A stretch of 64,000 nt of DNA from Pseudomonadales bacterium (GCA_024234675.1 JACKNU010000008.1:49291-113290); one strand, 5' to 3'; counted from the stretch's first letter, positions 8,174-18,784 are shown. The notes: generated by a model from the sequence alone, not told the origin. A program made the numbers and translations.

Positions 8174-9694
8174 GTGCACAGGATCGTGACCCAAGCCGAA
8201 CAGACAGCCAAACACAGCGAACAGCATTCCCTGCCGGAACTGCGTAACTATATCGACAACCGGATCGAGCCGCCCCCGGTTGCGCGCGGCAATATGCTGC
8301 GCAACCCCAACGACCGGGAGCCGCTGCAGGCCCAACTGTCCAGTTCGCCACTGCAGATAGAGCAGGCGCTGGCGGCGGCCGATACCGCCTACCAGCGCGG
8401 CGAGTGGGAAAACACCCCGGTCGAGGAACGCGCCCGCGTCCTGGAAGCAATCGCCGACGACCTGGAAGTGCCCGCGACAGCCGAACGCATCGCCTATGCC
8501 GATGCCGTCACCACCGGCGCGGTTATCAATGTCACCCGGCACATGGCAAAACTGGCGCCTTTCGTATTTCGCGCCGCCGCCAGCTACCTCCGCGATGACG
8601 GGCTGTCACGCCGTCTGCCGGGCAGCGGCGGCGAGGTGGAATACCTCCGCAGGCCCTGGGGTCCCGCGCTGCTGGTGGCGCCCTGGAATGGCCCCACCGC
8701 CATCGGCTCTCACAAGATCGCCAGCGCCCTGGCCGCCGGGGCGCCCTGCATCATCAAGCCCTCGGAGTGGGCGCCGCACTCGGCCCTGGTGATGGCGCAA
8801 TTGATTCACGATCGCGGCCTGCCGGCCGGTACGTTCCAGCTCACCTGCGGCAGTCGCCATATCGGCAGCCAGCTCGTCGATGATCGGCGCATCCGCTCGA
8901 TTTCCTTCACCGGGGGCACGGCCGGCGGACGGGCCATCGCCAGGGCCTGCGCCGATGACTTCCGGCCCACCCAGCTGGAACTGGGGGGCAACAACCCGCT
9001 GGTGGTATTTGCCGACGCCGACCTGGAACAGGCAGCCGCGGGCATTACCTACGGCCTCACCAACCTCAATGCCCAGTGGTGCCGGGCCCTGGGGCGCCTG
9101 CTGGTGCACCGTTCAGTAAAGGACGCCCTGCTGGAGCGCGTGCGCCACCACCTGGGCAACATCCGCCTGGGGCACTCCCTGGAAGAATCGTCCGACATGG
9201 GCCCCCTGATTCACCAGCAGCAATACGACAGCGTGCTGGCCCAGCTCGAACGCCTGCAGGTCTGCGGCGGCCGACTGATCCAGACCACCGCCCTGCCCGA
9301 CCTGCCCGGCTACTTTATCGCCCCCACCCTGGTGGATGGCTGCGAGCCGCAGGACACCACCGAGGAGATATTCGGGCCGGTGGCGACAGTGCATACTTTC
9401 GACAGCGATGAACAGGCCCTGGCCCTGGCCAACGGCACCGACTACGGTCTGGCGGCCTACGTCTACAGCCGCGACGAACAGCGGGCGTTTGCGTTCGCCC
9501 GGCGCATTCGCACCGGCGGGGTCAAAATAAACGGCTACAGCCTGCTGTCGCTGAGCCCCGCCGCGCCCCGTGCCGCCTGGGGATTGTCCGGACTGGGTGA
9601 GGAGAGCGCCGGTCACTCCATTGAATTTTTTACCGGCGCCCGGGTCATCGGGGTATCCCGGCAGGACCCGCTGGGCAGCGCGCTGGGCCGGTAG
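8174..9694 (+). CDS. NAD(P)-dependent aldehyde dehydrogenase family protein
   Basis: A protein of up to 506 residues of the ALDH superfamily, oxidising an unknown aldehyde to its acid. The catalytic pair is intact: general-base Glu269 in LELGG and nucleophile Cys303, 34 residues apart as usual. APWNGP (the cofactor-binding PWN motif), SFTGGT and EEIFGPV are also visible. The nucleophile context NAQWCRALGR differs from the common NxGQxC, placing it in a less-studied subgroup that may act on coniferyl-type or bulky aldehydes (weak inference). The start is uncertain: GTG at 8174 or 8186; neither has a good SD. It is convergent with the DUF2141 gene. Confidence 0.82.
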   Translation: MHRIVTQAEQTAKHSEQHSLPELRNYIDNRIEPPPVARGNMLRNPNDREPLQAQLSSSPLQIEQALAAADTAYQRGEWENTPVEERARVLEAIADDLEVPATAERIAYADAVTTGAVINVTRHMAKLAPFVFRAAASYLRDDGLSRRLPGSGGEVEYLRRPWGPALLVAPWNGPTAIGSHKIASALAAGAPCIIKPSEWAPHSALVMAQLIHDRGLPAGTFQLTCGSRHIGSQLVDDRRIRSISFTGGTAGGRAIARACADDFRPTQLELGGNNPLVVFADADLEQAAAGITYGLTNLNAQWCRALGRLLVHRSVKDALLERVRHHLGNIRLGHSLEESSDMGPLIHQQQYDSVLAQLERLQVCGGRLIQTTALPDLPGYFIAPTLVDGCEPQDTTEEIFGPVATVHTFDSDEQALALANGTDYGLAAYVYSRDEQRAFAFARRIRTGGVKINGYSLLSLSPAAPRAAWGLSGLGEESAGHSIEFFTGARVIGVSRQDPLGSALGR

Positions 9695-9700
9695 CGGCGC

Positions 9701-9714
9701 GACCGGGACCGGTC
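9701..9714. terminator. short palindrome between convergent genes
   Basis: GACCGGGACCGGTC is an inverted repeat that can fold as a 5-bp stem with a 4-base loop, between the stops of the aldehyde dehydrogenase and DUF2141 genes. No T-run follows; its role as a terminator is only suggested by position. Confidence 0.25.
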
Positions 9715-9730
9715 GATTTGCGCACGGGCG

Positions 9731-10192
9731 CTAAATGTCTTCCATAGTGATGCTCTGCACCAGCGGCTCGGTCCCCAGTGTAAACACCGCATCCTCGTAC
9801 TTGGGCGGTCCGAAACTGGGTCGTGCGTTGTTGGATATGGCCACCGGTTCCTTGGGAATACCGATAAAGTTGCTGTCCAGTTTGCCGTTGTTGTTCTCGT
9901 CGTAATATATCGACAGGGCGTACTCACCCGGAGGCAGCTGCAATGCGGCGCGCACTACCTCTCCGTCCAGCGCCTCGGCGATGACCACCTTGCGCCGCAT
10001 GACCACGTCCTCGCCCAGCCAGTCGTCATCCGAGTCGTAGACAGCGATATAGACGTTGCCGCTGGCCTGGGCCAGGCCGGACAACTCCACATTGACAGTG
10101 CCCAGTTCTTCGGCCGCGACAGTCCCGCAGAACAGGGCGAGAACCGCGGGCAACAAAAGCGAACGAGCCAGGCCAGGGCGCCGTGTGAGCAT
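9731..10192 (-). CDS. DUF2141 exported protein
   Basis: A 153-residue secreted or periplasmic protein. Residues 1-27 form a signal peptide (LLLPAVLALFCGTVAAEE). The mature part shows the DUF2141 pattern: VNVELSGL..SGNVYIAVYDS near the start, LPPGEYALSIYYDENNNGKLD in the middle (a calcium-site-like DENNNGKLD), then FIGIPKEPVAISNNA. The family forms a small beta-sandwich of unknown function. The ATG at 10192 is well supported by AAGGGG eight bases upstream; the longer frame to 10258 is not signal-like. The AT-rich upstream region is shared with the divergent nuclease gene. Confidence 0.83.
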   Translation of the reverse strand: MLTRRPGLARSLLLPAVLALFCGTVAAEELGTVNVELSGLAQASGNVYIAVYDSDDDWLGEDVVMRRKVVIAEALDGEVVRAALQLPPGEYALSIYYDENNNGKLDSNFIGIPKEPVAISNNARPSFGPPKYEDAVFTLGTEPLVQSITMEDI

Positions 10193-10382
10193 GTATTTTC
10201 CCCTTGCGGAATGAGTAAAGACCGTCGAAATATAATCACCACCGCAGCAATTATACAAGCGACCATGGCCTCTACCCGGGGTAGCGGCCGGCGCATCGGC
10301 AAGGCAGCGGCAACGCCCGATCGCCCCCGGTCGGGTTCAGCGGCTATAATGGCCGCCACGCAACGGCCCGGAGCATCCTGAC

Positions 10383-11069
10383 TTGGCAAAACGATCATCG
10401 TCGTCCGGCACCCGCAAGGCGTCCCGCCGCTGGATTCCCTGGCGCAACCTGCTGATCGGGGTTGGGCTGCTCAGCCTGTTCCAGTACGCGACCACCGGCA
10501 CTATCAGCTGGCCTGGCACCCTGTACCGACAACTCAGCACCACCCTGGGCGATTACGCGGGTCGACCGGAGGCCAGTTGGCGCCATGCCGGGGACAAGCT
10601 GGAGGAACTGGGCGCCGCCCGGGAGGGTCACCCGGTACCCGAGTTCGGCTTGCGCGGGCGGGTGGTCAGGGTGGCAGACGGCGACACCCTGTCGATCCTG
10701 GACAGCAATAACACCCAGTACAAGGTCCGCCTGCATGGCATCGACACCCCGGAGCGGGAACAGGCACACGGTAAGGCGGCCTGGAAAGCCCTCTCGGACC
10801 TCGTGGCCGGGAAAACCGTGGGCGTGGTAGTACTGGGCAAGGACAGCTACGGCCGCACCGACGGCACCGTATACCTGGGAGATACCGACATCAACCTGGC
10901 CATGGTGGCGGCCGGCCACGCCTGGTGGTATCGCTATTACGCCCCCGATAACCGGCTGCTGGAAGTCACGGAACGGGAGGCCAGGGAGGCGCGGCGAGGT
11001 TTGTGGGCCAGCTCCGATCCGGTGCCGCCCTGGGAGTGGCGCCGGCAGCAACAGTACTCCCGGCCCTGA
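10383..11069 (+). CDS. membrane-anchored thermonuclease (SNase) family protein
   Basis: A 228-residue nuclease. A basic N-terminus and one membrane helix (about residues 21-37) anchor it, and a staphylococcal-nuclease domain spans about residues 90-215. All catalytic residues are kept: Arg116, Asp121 and Glu124 in VRLHGIDTPE and Arg158 in DSYGRT, at the same spacing as Arg35/Asp40/Glu43/Arg87 of the S. aureus enzyme. It should cleave DNA or RNA with calcium, probably on the periplasmic face. The start is TTG at 10383 with GGAG upstream. A second family member in this window (61572-62066) has lost these residues. Confidence 0.85.
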   Translation: MAKRSSSSGTRKASRRWIPWRNLLIGVGLLSLFQYATTGTISWPGTLYRQLSTTLGDYAGRPEASWRHAGDKLEELGAAREGHPVPEFGLRGRVVRVADGDTLSILDSNNTQYKVRLHGIDTPEREQAHGKAAWKALSDLVAGKTVGVVVLGKDSYGRTDGTVYLGDTDINLAMVAAGHAWWYRYYAPDNRLLEVTEREAREARRGLWASSDPVPPWEWRRQQQYSRP

Positions 11070-11088
11070 CGACTTCGCGGCAAGGCAA

Positions 11089-11463
11089 TCAGCCGTTGCC
11101 CACCTGCTTGACCACATGGTTGCGACGGTAGGCGTCTTCACCCACTTCGACAACAGCGGGCTTCTCTGCTCCCGCAACGGGTTTTTCTACTCCCGCAGGG
11201 GGCTTTGTTACTGCCGCCACCGCCTGATCGGGCGCCTGCCCGGTAGCTTTCTTTGCCGGCTTTACTGCGTAGGACACCACACCCGGCACGCCCACCAGCG
11301 CCCGACTGATCAACTGGCGCAACTCTTCAACGGTAACCTGTTCAGCGTCTATTTTTAACAGGGCGCGAGTCAATCTGTGGGCCACGATCTTGCGCTGGCT
11401 GTCATCGGTCAGTCTCAAGTCCTGGGTGGCAATCCGGATCTTTTCACTCAGGGTATTTTGCAT
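11089..11463 (-). CDS. hypothetical protein, helical head with Ala/Lys/Pro tail
   Basis: A 124-residue protein I do not recognise. Residues 1-65 are a compact helical head (IRIATQDLRLTDDSQRKIVAHR, then LLKIDAEQVTVEELRQLISRAL). Residues about 70-110 are a low-complexity linker rich in Lys, Pro, Ala and Val (KPAKKATG, KPVAGAEKPA), resembling the disordered basic tails of nucleoid proteins. No signal or membrane segment. GGAGGT directly precedes the ATG at 11463, a strong start. It is convergent with the nuclease gene. Function unknown; nucleic-acid contact by the tail is a guess. Confidence 0.7.
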   Translation of the reverse strand: MQNTLSEKIRIATQDLRLTDDSQRKIVAHRLTRALLKIDAEQVTVEELRQLISRALVGVPGVVSYAVKPAKKATGQAPDQAVAAVTKPPAGVEKPVAGAEKPAVVEVGEDAYRRNHVVKQVGNG

Positions 11464-11622
11464 GGTGACCTCCAAACCTGCGGCTGGCTCGCAGGGGAAA
11501 GATGCTGTCATACCGGAGGCTCAGTCTAGGCAAGAGGCACTGCCTTCTCAATACCGCATTATACCCTGATAGGGTATAAGTGTTTTAGTCGGCCTTTCGG
11601 GAGAATTCAAGTAAAGGTAGTT

Positions 11623-12279
11623 TCATTTCCTGGTTTGAACAGCCCCTGGCTCCAGGCTCAGGTCATCGAATTTAAACCGCCCCGCTCCCCTGCCGGCCAC
11701 CCGCAGCATGATGCGGGAAACCCCGGGGGGGACCGTAAAGACCTTCTCGACGCGCTGGAACTGGCCCTGGACGCCGGCCTCGATAGCCCACATCCCGCGC
11801 TCCATGACATTGCCACCGGCATCGACGGCACTGACCTGTAACTGGCCATAGCCACCGGCACTTTCCTGCCACAGGGTGCCCGCCAGGGTGAATGTATCCC
11901 CCGGCTCCACCGCTAAGGCGTAGCGGTGGCTGATGTGCCACCAGCCCTCGTGCTGGCTGGTGACGACAAGACGCCTGGAGCCATCGTCCGCCAATTCGTA
12001 ATCCACCTGTACTTTCCGTGGTCTGTTGGTGCTCAACTTGTGCCAGGGAGCGGGAACCGGCAGCAGCGTCTCAAAGTCCTCTTTGACCGCCACAGTGCCG
12101 CGGGGCTGCAGTATGACCTTGTCGTGCTGCAGCAGGCTGAAGGGAAAATAGCGGTGCAGGGAGAAATGGCGGAACAGGTTGATATCCGCCAGGTTTTTCA
12201 GCCAATACAATCCCAGCACGCCCAGGCAGGCCAGGGCGAGATAAAGAGCCCGCTTTTTACCCGTGCCCGGACGCTGCAT
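11623..12279 (-). CDS. hypothetical membrane-anchored protein, jelly-roll-like domain
   Basis: A 218-residue protein with an N-terminal membrane helix (about residues 10-27, LYLALACLGVLGLYWL) and a periplasmic beta-rich domain. The pattern of strands (YALAVEPGDTFTLAGTLWQ, GQLQVSAVDAGGNVM, VSRIMLRVAGRGAGRFKFDDLSL) resembles galactose-binding-like or carbohydrate-binding modules, which often end in a FDDLSL-type strand. No catalytic motif is visible. It starts 41 bases after the acyl-CoA dehydrogenase stop on the same strand and could belong to that transcript. Confidence 0.65.
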   Translation of the reverse strand: MQRPGTGKKRALYLALACLGVLGLYWLKNLADINLFRHFSLHRYFPFSLLQHDKVILQPRGTVAVKEDFETLLPVPAPWHKLSTNRPRKVQVDYELADDGSRRLVVTSQHEGWWHISHRYALAVEPGDTFTLAGTLWQESAGGYGQLQVSAVDAGGNVMERGMWAIEAGVQGQFQRVEKVFTVPPGVSRIMLRVAGRGAGRFKFDDLSLEPGAVQTRK

Positions 12280-12320
12280 ACGGTGCCGTCTTACATCCCT
12301 GGCGATAGCTGTTGAAGGGT

Positions 12321-13481
12321 TTAGTCGAACATACTGCTGTATTTATCGGAAAACACATCCCGGCCGATAATATACTTCATGATCTCCGAGCTGCCGGCAA
12401 GAATACGATTGATGCGCGAGCTGGTGAACATGTAGCTGATCGGGTACTCCATCATGTAACCGGCGCCGCCGTGCAGCTGCACCCCCAGGTCCAGCATGCG
12501 CCACTCGATTTCCGTGGCCTGCAGCTTGATCTTGGCGCCCATGTTGGCGGTGAGCTTGCCCTCGTTGTGCAGGGCCACGGCGTGGTCCACGTAGACCTGC
12601 ATGATCTCGATCTCGGTGTCCATCTCGGCCATCTTGAACTCGGTGTTCTGCATCTTCGACAGGGGCTTGCCGAACACCTTGCGCTCCATCACGAACTGAC
12701 GGGTCATGTCGAAGGCCATGCGCGCGTTGGCGATAGCCCCCGCACCGGAGATCAGGCGTTCCTCCGCCAGCCCTTCCATGAGGTAGAAAAAGCCCTTGCC
12801 CGGCTCACCCAGCACATTTTCCTTGGGCACTTTGACATCGTTGAAAAACAACTCCGCCGTGTCCTGGGCGTGCATACCCATCTTGTCCAGGTTGCGGCCG
12901 CGCTCGAAGCCCTCCATGCCCCGCTCCACGATCAGAAGTGCCAGGGCATAGGGGTTGTTTTCCGGGTCCGTCTTGGCGGCGACGATGACGACATCGGCGT
13001 TGATGCCGTTGGAAATATAGGTCTTGGAGCCATTGAGCAGGAAATGGTCGCCCATGTCCCTGGCTGTGCTGCGCATGCCGGACAGGTCGCTGCCGGCGTC
13101 CGGTTCGGTCATGGCCACCGCCAGAATGGTCTCGCCCTTGACGCAGCCGGGCAGGAAGCGCTGTTTCTGCTCCTCATTGCCGAAGTTTTCGAAGTACGGG
13201 CCCACCAGACGGCTGTGCAGGGTATTGAACCACTCCCCGCAACCGGCGCGGCAGGTTTCCTCCATAATGATCTGCTCGTAGCGAAAATCCCGGTCGCCCA
13301 TGCCACCGTACTTCTCCTCGGGCCAGATCATCAGGAAACCCTGGTCACCGGCCTTCCTGAAGATGTCCCGGTCGACGATGCCCTGTTCGCGAAAGCGCGG
13401 CATATGGGGTTGCACTTCACTTTCCAGGAACTTGCGATAGGCATCCCTGAACATCTGTTGCTCTTCGGTAAAGTTTCTCAC
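12321..13481 (-). CDS. acyl-CoA dehydrogenase
   Basis: A 386-residue FAD enzyme that introduces the 2,3-double bond into acyl-CoA, the first step of beta-oxidation. The FAD/substrate signature AVAMTEPDAGSDLSG is present, as is GLQVHGG-like LGVQLHGGAGYM. The usual catalytic Glu of the YEGT motif is replaced (LAGSSEIM), while a Glu is present in LAEERLISGAG, the site used by long-chain and isovaleryl-CoA dehydrogenases. It therefore probably belongs to the LCAD/IVD-like group. The start is GTG 13481 with AGAGG. It is the last of three beta-oxidation genes in one operon, 54 bases after the fadB-like gene. Confidence 0.88.
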   Translation of the reverse strand: MRNFTEEQQMFRDAYRKFLESEVQPHMPRFREQGIVDRDIFRKAGDQGFLMIWPEEKYGGMGDRDFRYEQIIMEETCRAGCGEWFNTLHSRLVGPYFENFGNEEQKQRFLPGCVKGETILAVAMTEPDAGSDLSGMRSTARDMGDHFLLNGSKTYISNGINADVVIVAAKTDPENNPYALALLIVERGMEGFERGRNLDKMGMHAQDTAELFFNDVKVPKENVLGEPGKGFFYLMEGLAEERLISGAGAIANARMAFDMTRQFVMERKVFGKPLSKMQNTEFKMAEMDTEIEIMQVYVDHAVALHNEGKLTANMGAKIKLQATEIEWRMLDLGVQLHGGAGYMMEYPISYMFTSSRINRILAGSSEIMKYIIGRDVFSDKYSSMFD

Positions 13482-13535
13482 TCTGTAATACCTCTGCTGA
13501 ACGTTTACGTGGATACGCTGCCGGCGACTTGCGGA

Positions 13536-15683
13536 TCAGTTGAACAACTCACCCGAGCTGGCATGCTCGACCGCGATCTGCGGCGCCGCGAAGCGCTCAC
13601 CGTATTGCGCCGCCAATTCCCCACAGCGATCGACGAAGCGCTGCAGGCCGTAGGTATTGACGAACTGGATGTAACCGCCGGTCCACACCGGTGCGCCTAT
13701 GCCCATGATGGAACCGATATTGCCGTCGGCCACCGAGCGCAGCACGCCGGTCTGCAGGCACTTCAGGGACTCAATCACCGGGCGGAACAGCAGGCGGTCT
13801 TTCATGTCCTGCTCGTCGATCGCCACCTCGGGCTGGTAATACAGCTCATACAGCTTCGCCCAGATGGTTTTGCCGCCATCTTCGCTGTACTCGTAAAAGC
13901 CGCCGCCGTGGTGGCGGCCACCGCGACCGTACTGTTCCACCATGGTGTTGATCACCTCGCGGGTGATGCTGCCATCACCCCACTTGTCCAGTACTCCCAT
14001 TTCCTTCCAGGTGGCCTGGGCCTTGCGGGTGAGCTCCAGGCTGACCTCGTCGTACACCGCCAGCGGACCCACGGGCATGCCTATGGCCTTGCCCATGGCA
14101 TCGATCTGCACGGGGTGGGCGCCCTCGCTCAACAGGCGCACGCCCTCGTCCAGATAGGTGCCGAAGGTGCGCGAAGTGAAAAAGCCCAGGGAATCATTCA
14201 CCACGATGGGGGTCTTGCGAATCTGCCGGGTGTAGTCAAAGGCCCTGGCCAGAGTCTCGTCGGAGGTCTGTTCGCCACAGATGATTTCCACCAGGGGCAT
14301 TTTGTCCACCGGTGAGAAGAAGTGGATACCGATGAAGTTCCCGGGCTTGCCGCTGGCCTCGGCCAGCTGGGTAATGGGCAGTGTGGAGGTATTGGAGCCC
14401 CACACACCGTTGTCCGCCAGGTAGCCCTCGGTGGCTTTGGTGATCTTGTGCTTGAGCTCGATATTCTCGAACACCGCCTCGATGATGAGATCACAACCGG
14501 TAAGATCGGAGTCCTGCGCGGTGGGCTTGATCAAGCCCAGTACCTGCTGCATTTTTTCCTCACTCATGCGGCCGCGGGCTACCCGCTTCTGCAGCAGCTT
14601 CTCGCTGTAGGCCTTGCCCCTGGCAGCAGCTTCCTCGGAAATGTCCTTGAGTATAACCTCTATGCCTGCCATGGCGGACACGTAGGCAATGCCCTGCCCC
14701 ATCATGCCGGCTCCCAGCACGCCCACCTTTTTGGTGGTGTAGGGCGCTATGCCCTGCGGCCGGCTGGCGCCGCCATTGACCTTGTTCAGGCCGAAGAAAA
14801 ACGTGGAGATCATATTCTTGGCCTGGGGCGTGACCGCCAGGTAGGTCAGGCCGGCGGATTCGATCTCCAGGGCGGTGTCCAGGTCCAGGCGAGCGGCCTC
14901 CACGGCGCAGTCCAGGACTTTTTCCGGCGCCGGCAGCAAACCGCGGGTTTTCTGGCGCAGCATGGCCGGGGCCATCATCAGCAGTTGGGCCAGCTTGGGT
15001 GAACTGGCGTCGCCGCCGGGGATGCGGTGACCCTTGCGATCCCACAGCTGCACCGCCGCCTCGGCATTGCCCTTGTTTTCCAGAATCCAGGCCTTGGCCC
15101 GGGGCACCAGATCCTCGATGCTGGGCACCACTTCGTGGATCATCCCCTCGGCCAGGGCTTCCACCGGGGTCACTTTCTTGCCCTCCAGCAGGTAGGGCAG
15201 GGCTTTTTCCAGGCCCAGCAGGTTGACCATGCGCACCACCCCGCCGCCGCCGGGCAACAGGCCCAGGGTCACTTCCGGCAGGCCCAGTTGCACTGACTTG
15301 TCATCCCAGGCGAGGCGGTAATTACAGGCCAGGCAGATTTCGAAACCACCGCCCAGGGCGGCGCCGTTGATCGCCGCCACGACCGGCACCGGCAGTTTTT
15401 CCAGGCGCCGCAGCTTGTCCTTGACCTGGCGCAGCATGTCCATGAACTGCGCTTCGTTACCGGGCTCGGCAGCCAGCAGTTCGTGCAGGTCGCCGCCTGC
15501 GAAGAACACCTTCTTGGCGGAGGCGAATACTACCCCCGCGAGTCCCTCTTCCTGCTCCAGCTTGTCGACGGTCTCCGCCATGGCGACCCGGTATTCCTCG
15601 TTCATGGCATTGACGGGACCGGTCTGGTCCATGGTGACAGTGACGATGCCGTTCGCATCTTTTTCGTACTTGAATACACTCAT
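13536..15683 (-). CDS. FadB-like enoyl-CoA hydratase / 3-hydroxyacyl-CoA dehydrogenase
   Basis: A 715-residue multifunctional beta-oxidation enzyme. The N-terminal crotonase domain (residues 1 to about 190) carries GGGFE (Glu115) and GLPEVTLGLLPGGGG (Glu137), the two hydratase glutamates. The dehydrogenase half has the NAD loop VGVLGAGMMGQGIA near residue 317 and the HFFSPVDKMPLVE segment with the catalytic His, followed by the C-terminal 3HCDH domains. Length matches FadB/FadJ alpha subunits (about 715-730). It lies between thiolase and acyl-CoA dehydrogenase genes, as expected for a trifunctional complex with the thiolase. Confidence 0.92.
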   Translation of the reverse strand: MSVFKYEKDANGIVTVTMDQTGPVNAMNEEYRVAMAETVDKLEQEEGLAGVVFASAKKVFFAGGDLHELLAAEPGNEAQFMDMLRQVKDKLRRLEKLPVPVVAAINGAALGGGFEICLACNYRLAWDDKSVQLGLPEVTLGLLPGGGGVVRMVNLLGLEKALPYLLEGKKVTPVEALAEGMIHEVVPSIEDLVPRAKAWILENKGNAEAAVQLWDRKGHRIPGGDASSPKLAQLLMMAPAMLRQKTRGLLPAPEKVLDCAVEAARLDLDTALEIESAGLTYLAVTPQAKNMISTFFFGLNKVNGGASRPQGIAPYTTKKVGVLGAGMMGQGIAYVSAMAGIEVILKDISEEAAARGKAYSEKLLQKRVARGRMSEEKMQQVLGLIKPTAQDSDLTGCDLIIEAVFENIELKHKITKATEGYLADNGVWGSNTSTLPITQLAEASGKPGNFIGIHFFSPVDKMPLVEIICGEQTSDETLARAFDYTRQIRKTPIVVNDSLGFFTSRTFGTYLDEGVRLLSEGAHPVQIDAMGKAIGMPVGPLAVYDEVSLELTRKAQATWKEMGVLDKWGDGSITREVINTMVEQYGRGGRHHGGGFYEYSEDGGKTIWAKLYELYYQPEVAIDEQDMKDRLLFRPVIESLKCLQTGVLRSVADGNIGSIMGIGAPVWTGGYIQFVNTYGLQRFVDRCGELAAQYGERFAAPQIAVEHASSGELFN

Positions 15684-15716
15684 GATCTGTTCCTGATTCC
15701 TTGGGAGTTGCCGCCT

Positions 15717-16925
<1,209 letters not shown>

Positions 16926-17059
16926 AGGCTGCTCCTGCAGGTGAGGGATAGGTTTACGCTAAAATTCGGAGGGCAGATATTGGCGTCTGGCAGGGGGCTA
17001 TGCAATGACCCCAGCAGTTAGCAAAATTGACATTTCGTTACACTGTCCCCGCTGCGCCG

Positions 17060-17083
17060 CCCTGCCCCGCCCAGCGGGCAGGG
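17060..17083. terminator. stem-loop between patatin gene end and thiolase promoter
   Basis: An 8-bp perfect stem CCCTGCCC / GGGCAGGG with an 8-base loop lies about 20 bases past the patatin stop. It has no T-tract on the minus strand, so intrinsic termination is not assured. Confidence 0.35.
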
Positions 17084-17103
17084 TGGACAGCAACAGGGGC
17101 GGC

Positions 17104-18612
17104 TCAGGCCGCCTTGCGGCGCGCCCGGGGCTGGCCCTGGGGTTGGGTCTGGGGCTTGGGATGGCTGAGGCTGTGCAGGTGCTGGGCCTCGAAGTCCTTG
17201 AGGATGCGCTCCAGGGCGCGGCTGGTGCGGGTCTGAATGCGGATCATCTCCATCTTGCGCCAGGCCGCGCGCTCACCCGAGGACACCAGCTTCATGATAT
17301 CGTCGGGCGAGAGGTGTGCCAGTAACTTGAACGGATTGTAGAAGCGATTGCGCGGCATGATGTTCACGTCGCCCACGTAATCCTGGTTGACCATGGACAG
17401 CATGATATTCGCCATCCTGGCCACGGCGTTCTCCTTGCTCAGGGGCTTGTGCATGATGGCTGCCCCGGCATTCAACCACTCCCTGGCAGTGCGCCGGGTC
17501 GCGTTCTTGATGATGGCATAGGTGCCCCGCTGCCGATTGCCGTCGGTGACGAAGGGCAGCACAGCCGGGTTGGCCTGGCTGACTATGTAGTGGTTCACGC
17601 CGTACAACCTGGCCAGGCGCTTGGTGGGCAGGTCGTCGCTGACGGAGCCGTCCACCCACTTGCGCGAGGGCAGGTAGGGCTGGCGCTCGCCCCATTTGTC
17701 ACGGGCTTCCAGGGTGACGGGCGGGAACACGCCCGGCACCGCCGCGGAGGCCAGCACGGACTTGTGGATCAGCACATTGGGTGAGGTGGTCGCATTCAAC
17801 AGGCGCGAGGTCTGGTGATGTTCGGCGGGCGCCACCGAGACATTCAGTATGCGCCCGCTGTGTTCAAAAGACTCCTGGAAGGTCATGTCGGGCACCAGCC
17901 GCTGAATCATTTCCTCCACTTCCTCCGCCCGCAGCATGGCCGGGCGCAGGCCCCCCAGGGTGGTAAACAGGCCGGCCTCGCGCTCGATCTCGTTGAGCAG
18001 GTACTCCGGCTCGAAAATCTTGCCCAGTTCGGCATCGTTATGGGTGCACAACAGGCTGCCCACCACGGAGCCGCCACTGGAACCGGACATGATGCGCGGC
18101 AGCAGGCCCTGCTGCCACATCGCCTTTACCACCCCGACGTGAAAATACAGCAACATGCCCGAACCGCTCATCAGCAACGCGGACTGGCCGAAGCAGTGAT
18201 GGGCGCGGCGGAAGAAATCCAGCTTGTCCTCAAAGCTGATCTCGTCCACTTCGGGGCTGGCCAGCAGCTCCAGCGCGTCCACGATCTCCTCCACATAGTC
18301 GACGATCAATTGCTTGGTGCCGAACATGGCGCGCTCGTACAGGGAGGACTTGCCCATCCCGCCCATGTTGCCGTGAATACCCTCGTTCAGGGTGAACAGC
18401 AGGCCGCGATGATCGTGGCGGGCGCGCAGGGAGCGCAGCCGGTCCAGCCTGATGCGGATGGAAACATTGTCAAACTGAGTGGATTGGTCGCGCATCCGCC
18501 AGCGATCCATGCCGGTGGCCTCATCGTGCCGCAGCGCGGCCTCCTTCCACTCTTCATAGGTCTGGGCCTTCTCCATGGCCCTGGCGTGCTTACGAACTCC
18601 CAGATAAGACAC
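17104..18612 (-). CDS. patatin-like phospholipase with DUF3336-type N-terminus
   Basis: A 502-residue acyl hydrolase. Residues about 10-140 resemble the DUF3336 region found before bacterial and yeast-lipase-type patatins; the patatin domain follows with the oxyanion segment SGSGMLLYFHVG, the elbow GSSGG (nucleophile Ser179) and Asp321 in VDGS, the Ser-Asp dyad. The C-terminal 30 residues are a basic, proline-rich tail. Relatives hydrolyse triacylglycerols or phospholipids, releasing fatty acids, which fits the beta-oxidation operon next door. The start is a GTG at 18612 with GAGGT eight bases upstream. Confidence 0.87.
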   Translation of the reverse strand: MSYLGVRKHARAMEKAQTYEEWKEAALRHDEATGMDRWRMRDQSTQFDNVSIRIRLDRLRSLRARHDHRGLLFTLNEGIHGNMGGMGKSSLYERAMFGTKQLIVDYVEEIVDALELLASPEVDEISFEDKLDFFRRAHHCFGQSALLMSGSGMLLYFHVGVVKAMWQQGLLPRIMSGSSGGSVVGSLLCTHNDAELGKIFEPEYLLNEIEREAGLFTTLGGLRPAMLRAEEVEEMIQRLVPDMTFQESFEHSGRILNVSVAPAEHHQTSRLLNATTSPNVLIHKSVLASAAVPGVFPPVTLEARDKWGERQPYLPSRKWVDGSVSDDLPTKRLARLYGVNHYIVSQANPAVLPFVTDGNRQRGTYAIIKNATRRTAREWLNAGAAIMHKPLSKENAVARMANIMLSMVNQDYVGDVNIMPRNRFYNPFKLLAHLSPDDIMKLVSSGERAAWRKMEMIRIQTRTSRALERILKDFEAQHLHSLSHPKPQTQPQGQPRARRKAA

Positions 18613-18784
18613 GTGGTATTCACCTCATAATGCTGAAACGTTAAAAAACATACTCCAGGGTCAATCTAACGCCGATTCTTGAGAATCACACCCTTGACAG
18701 GCATGTTTTTGCCGTTTCCTTGACTGAGTTCGGGTGATTTCTGGCCGCAGGGACGGCCCGGGGGGCTTGCGCCTCCCGGTGGGG

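Noticed and set aside
12312..14315. A 667-codon plus-strand open frame
   Set aside because: It is antisense to the acyl-CoA dehydrogenase and FadB-like genes, is rich in His/Gly/Leu as expected for such shadows, and has no family motif.
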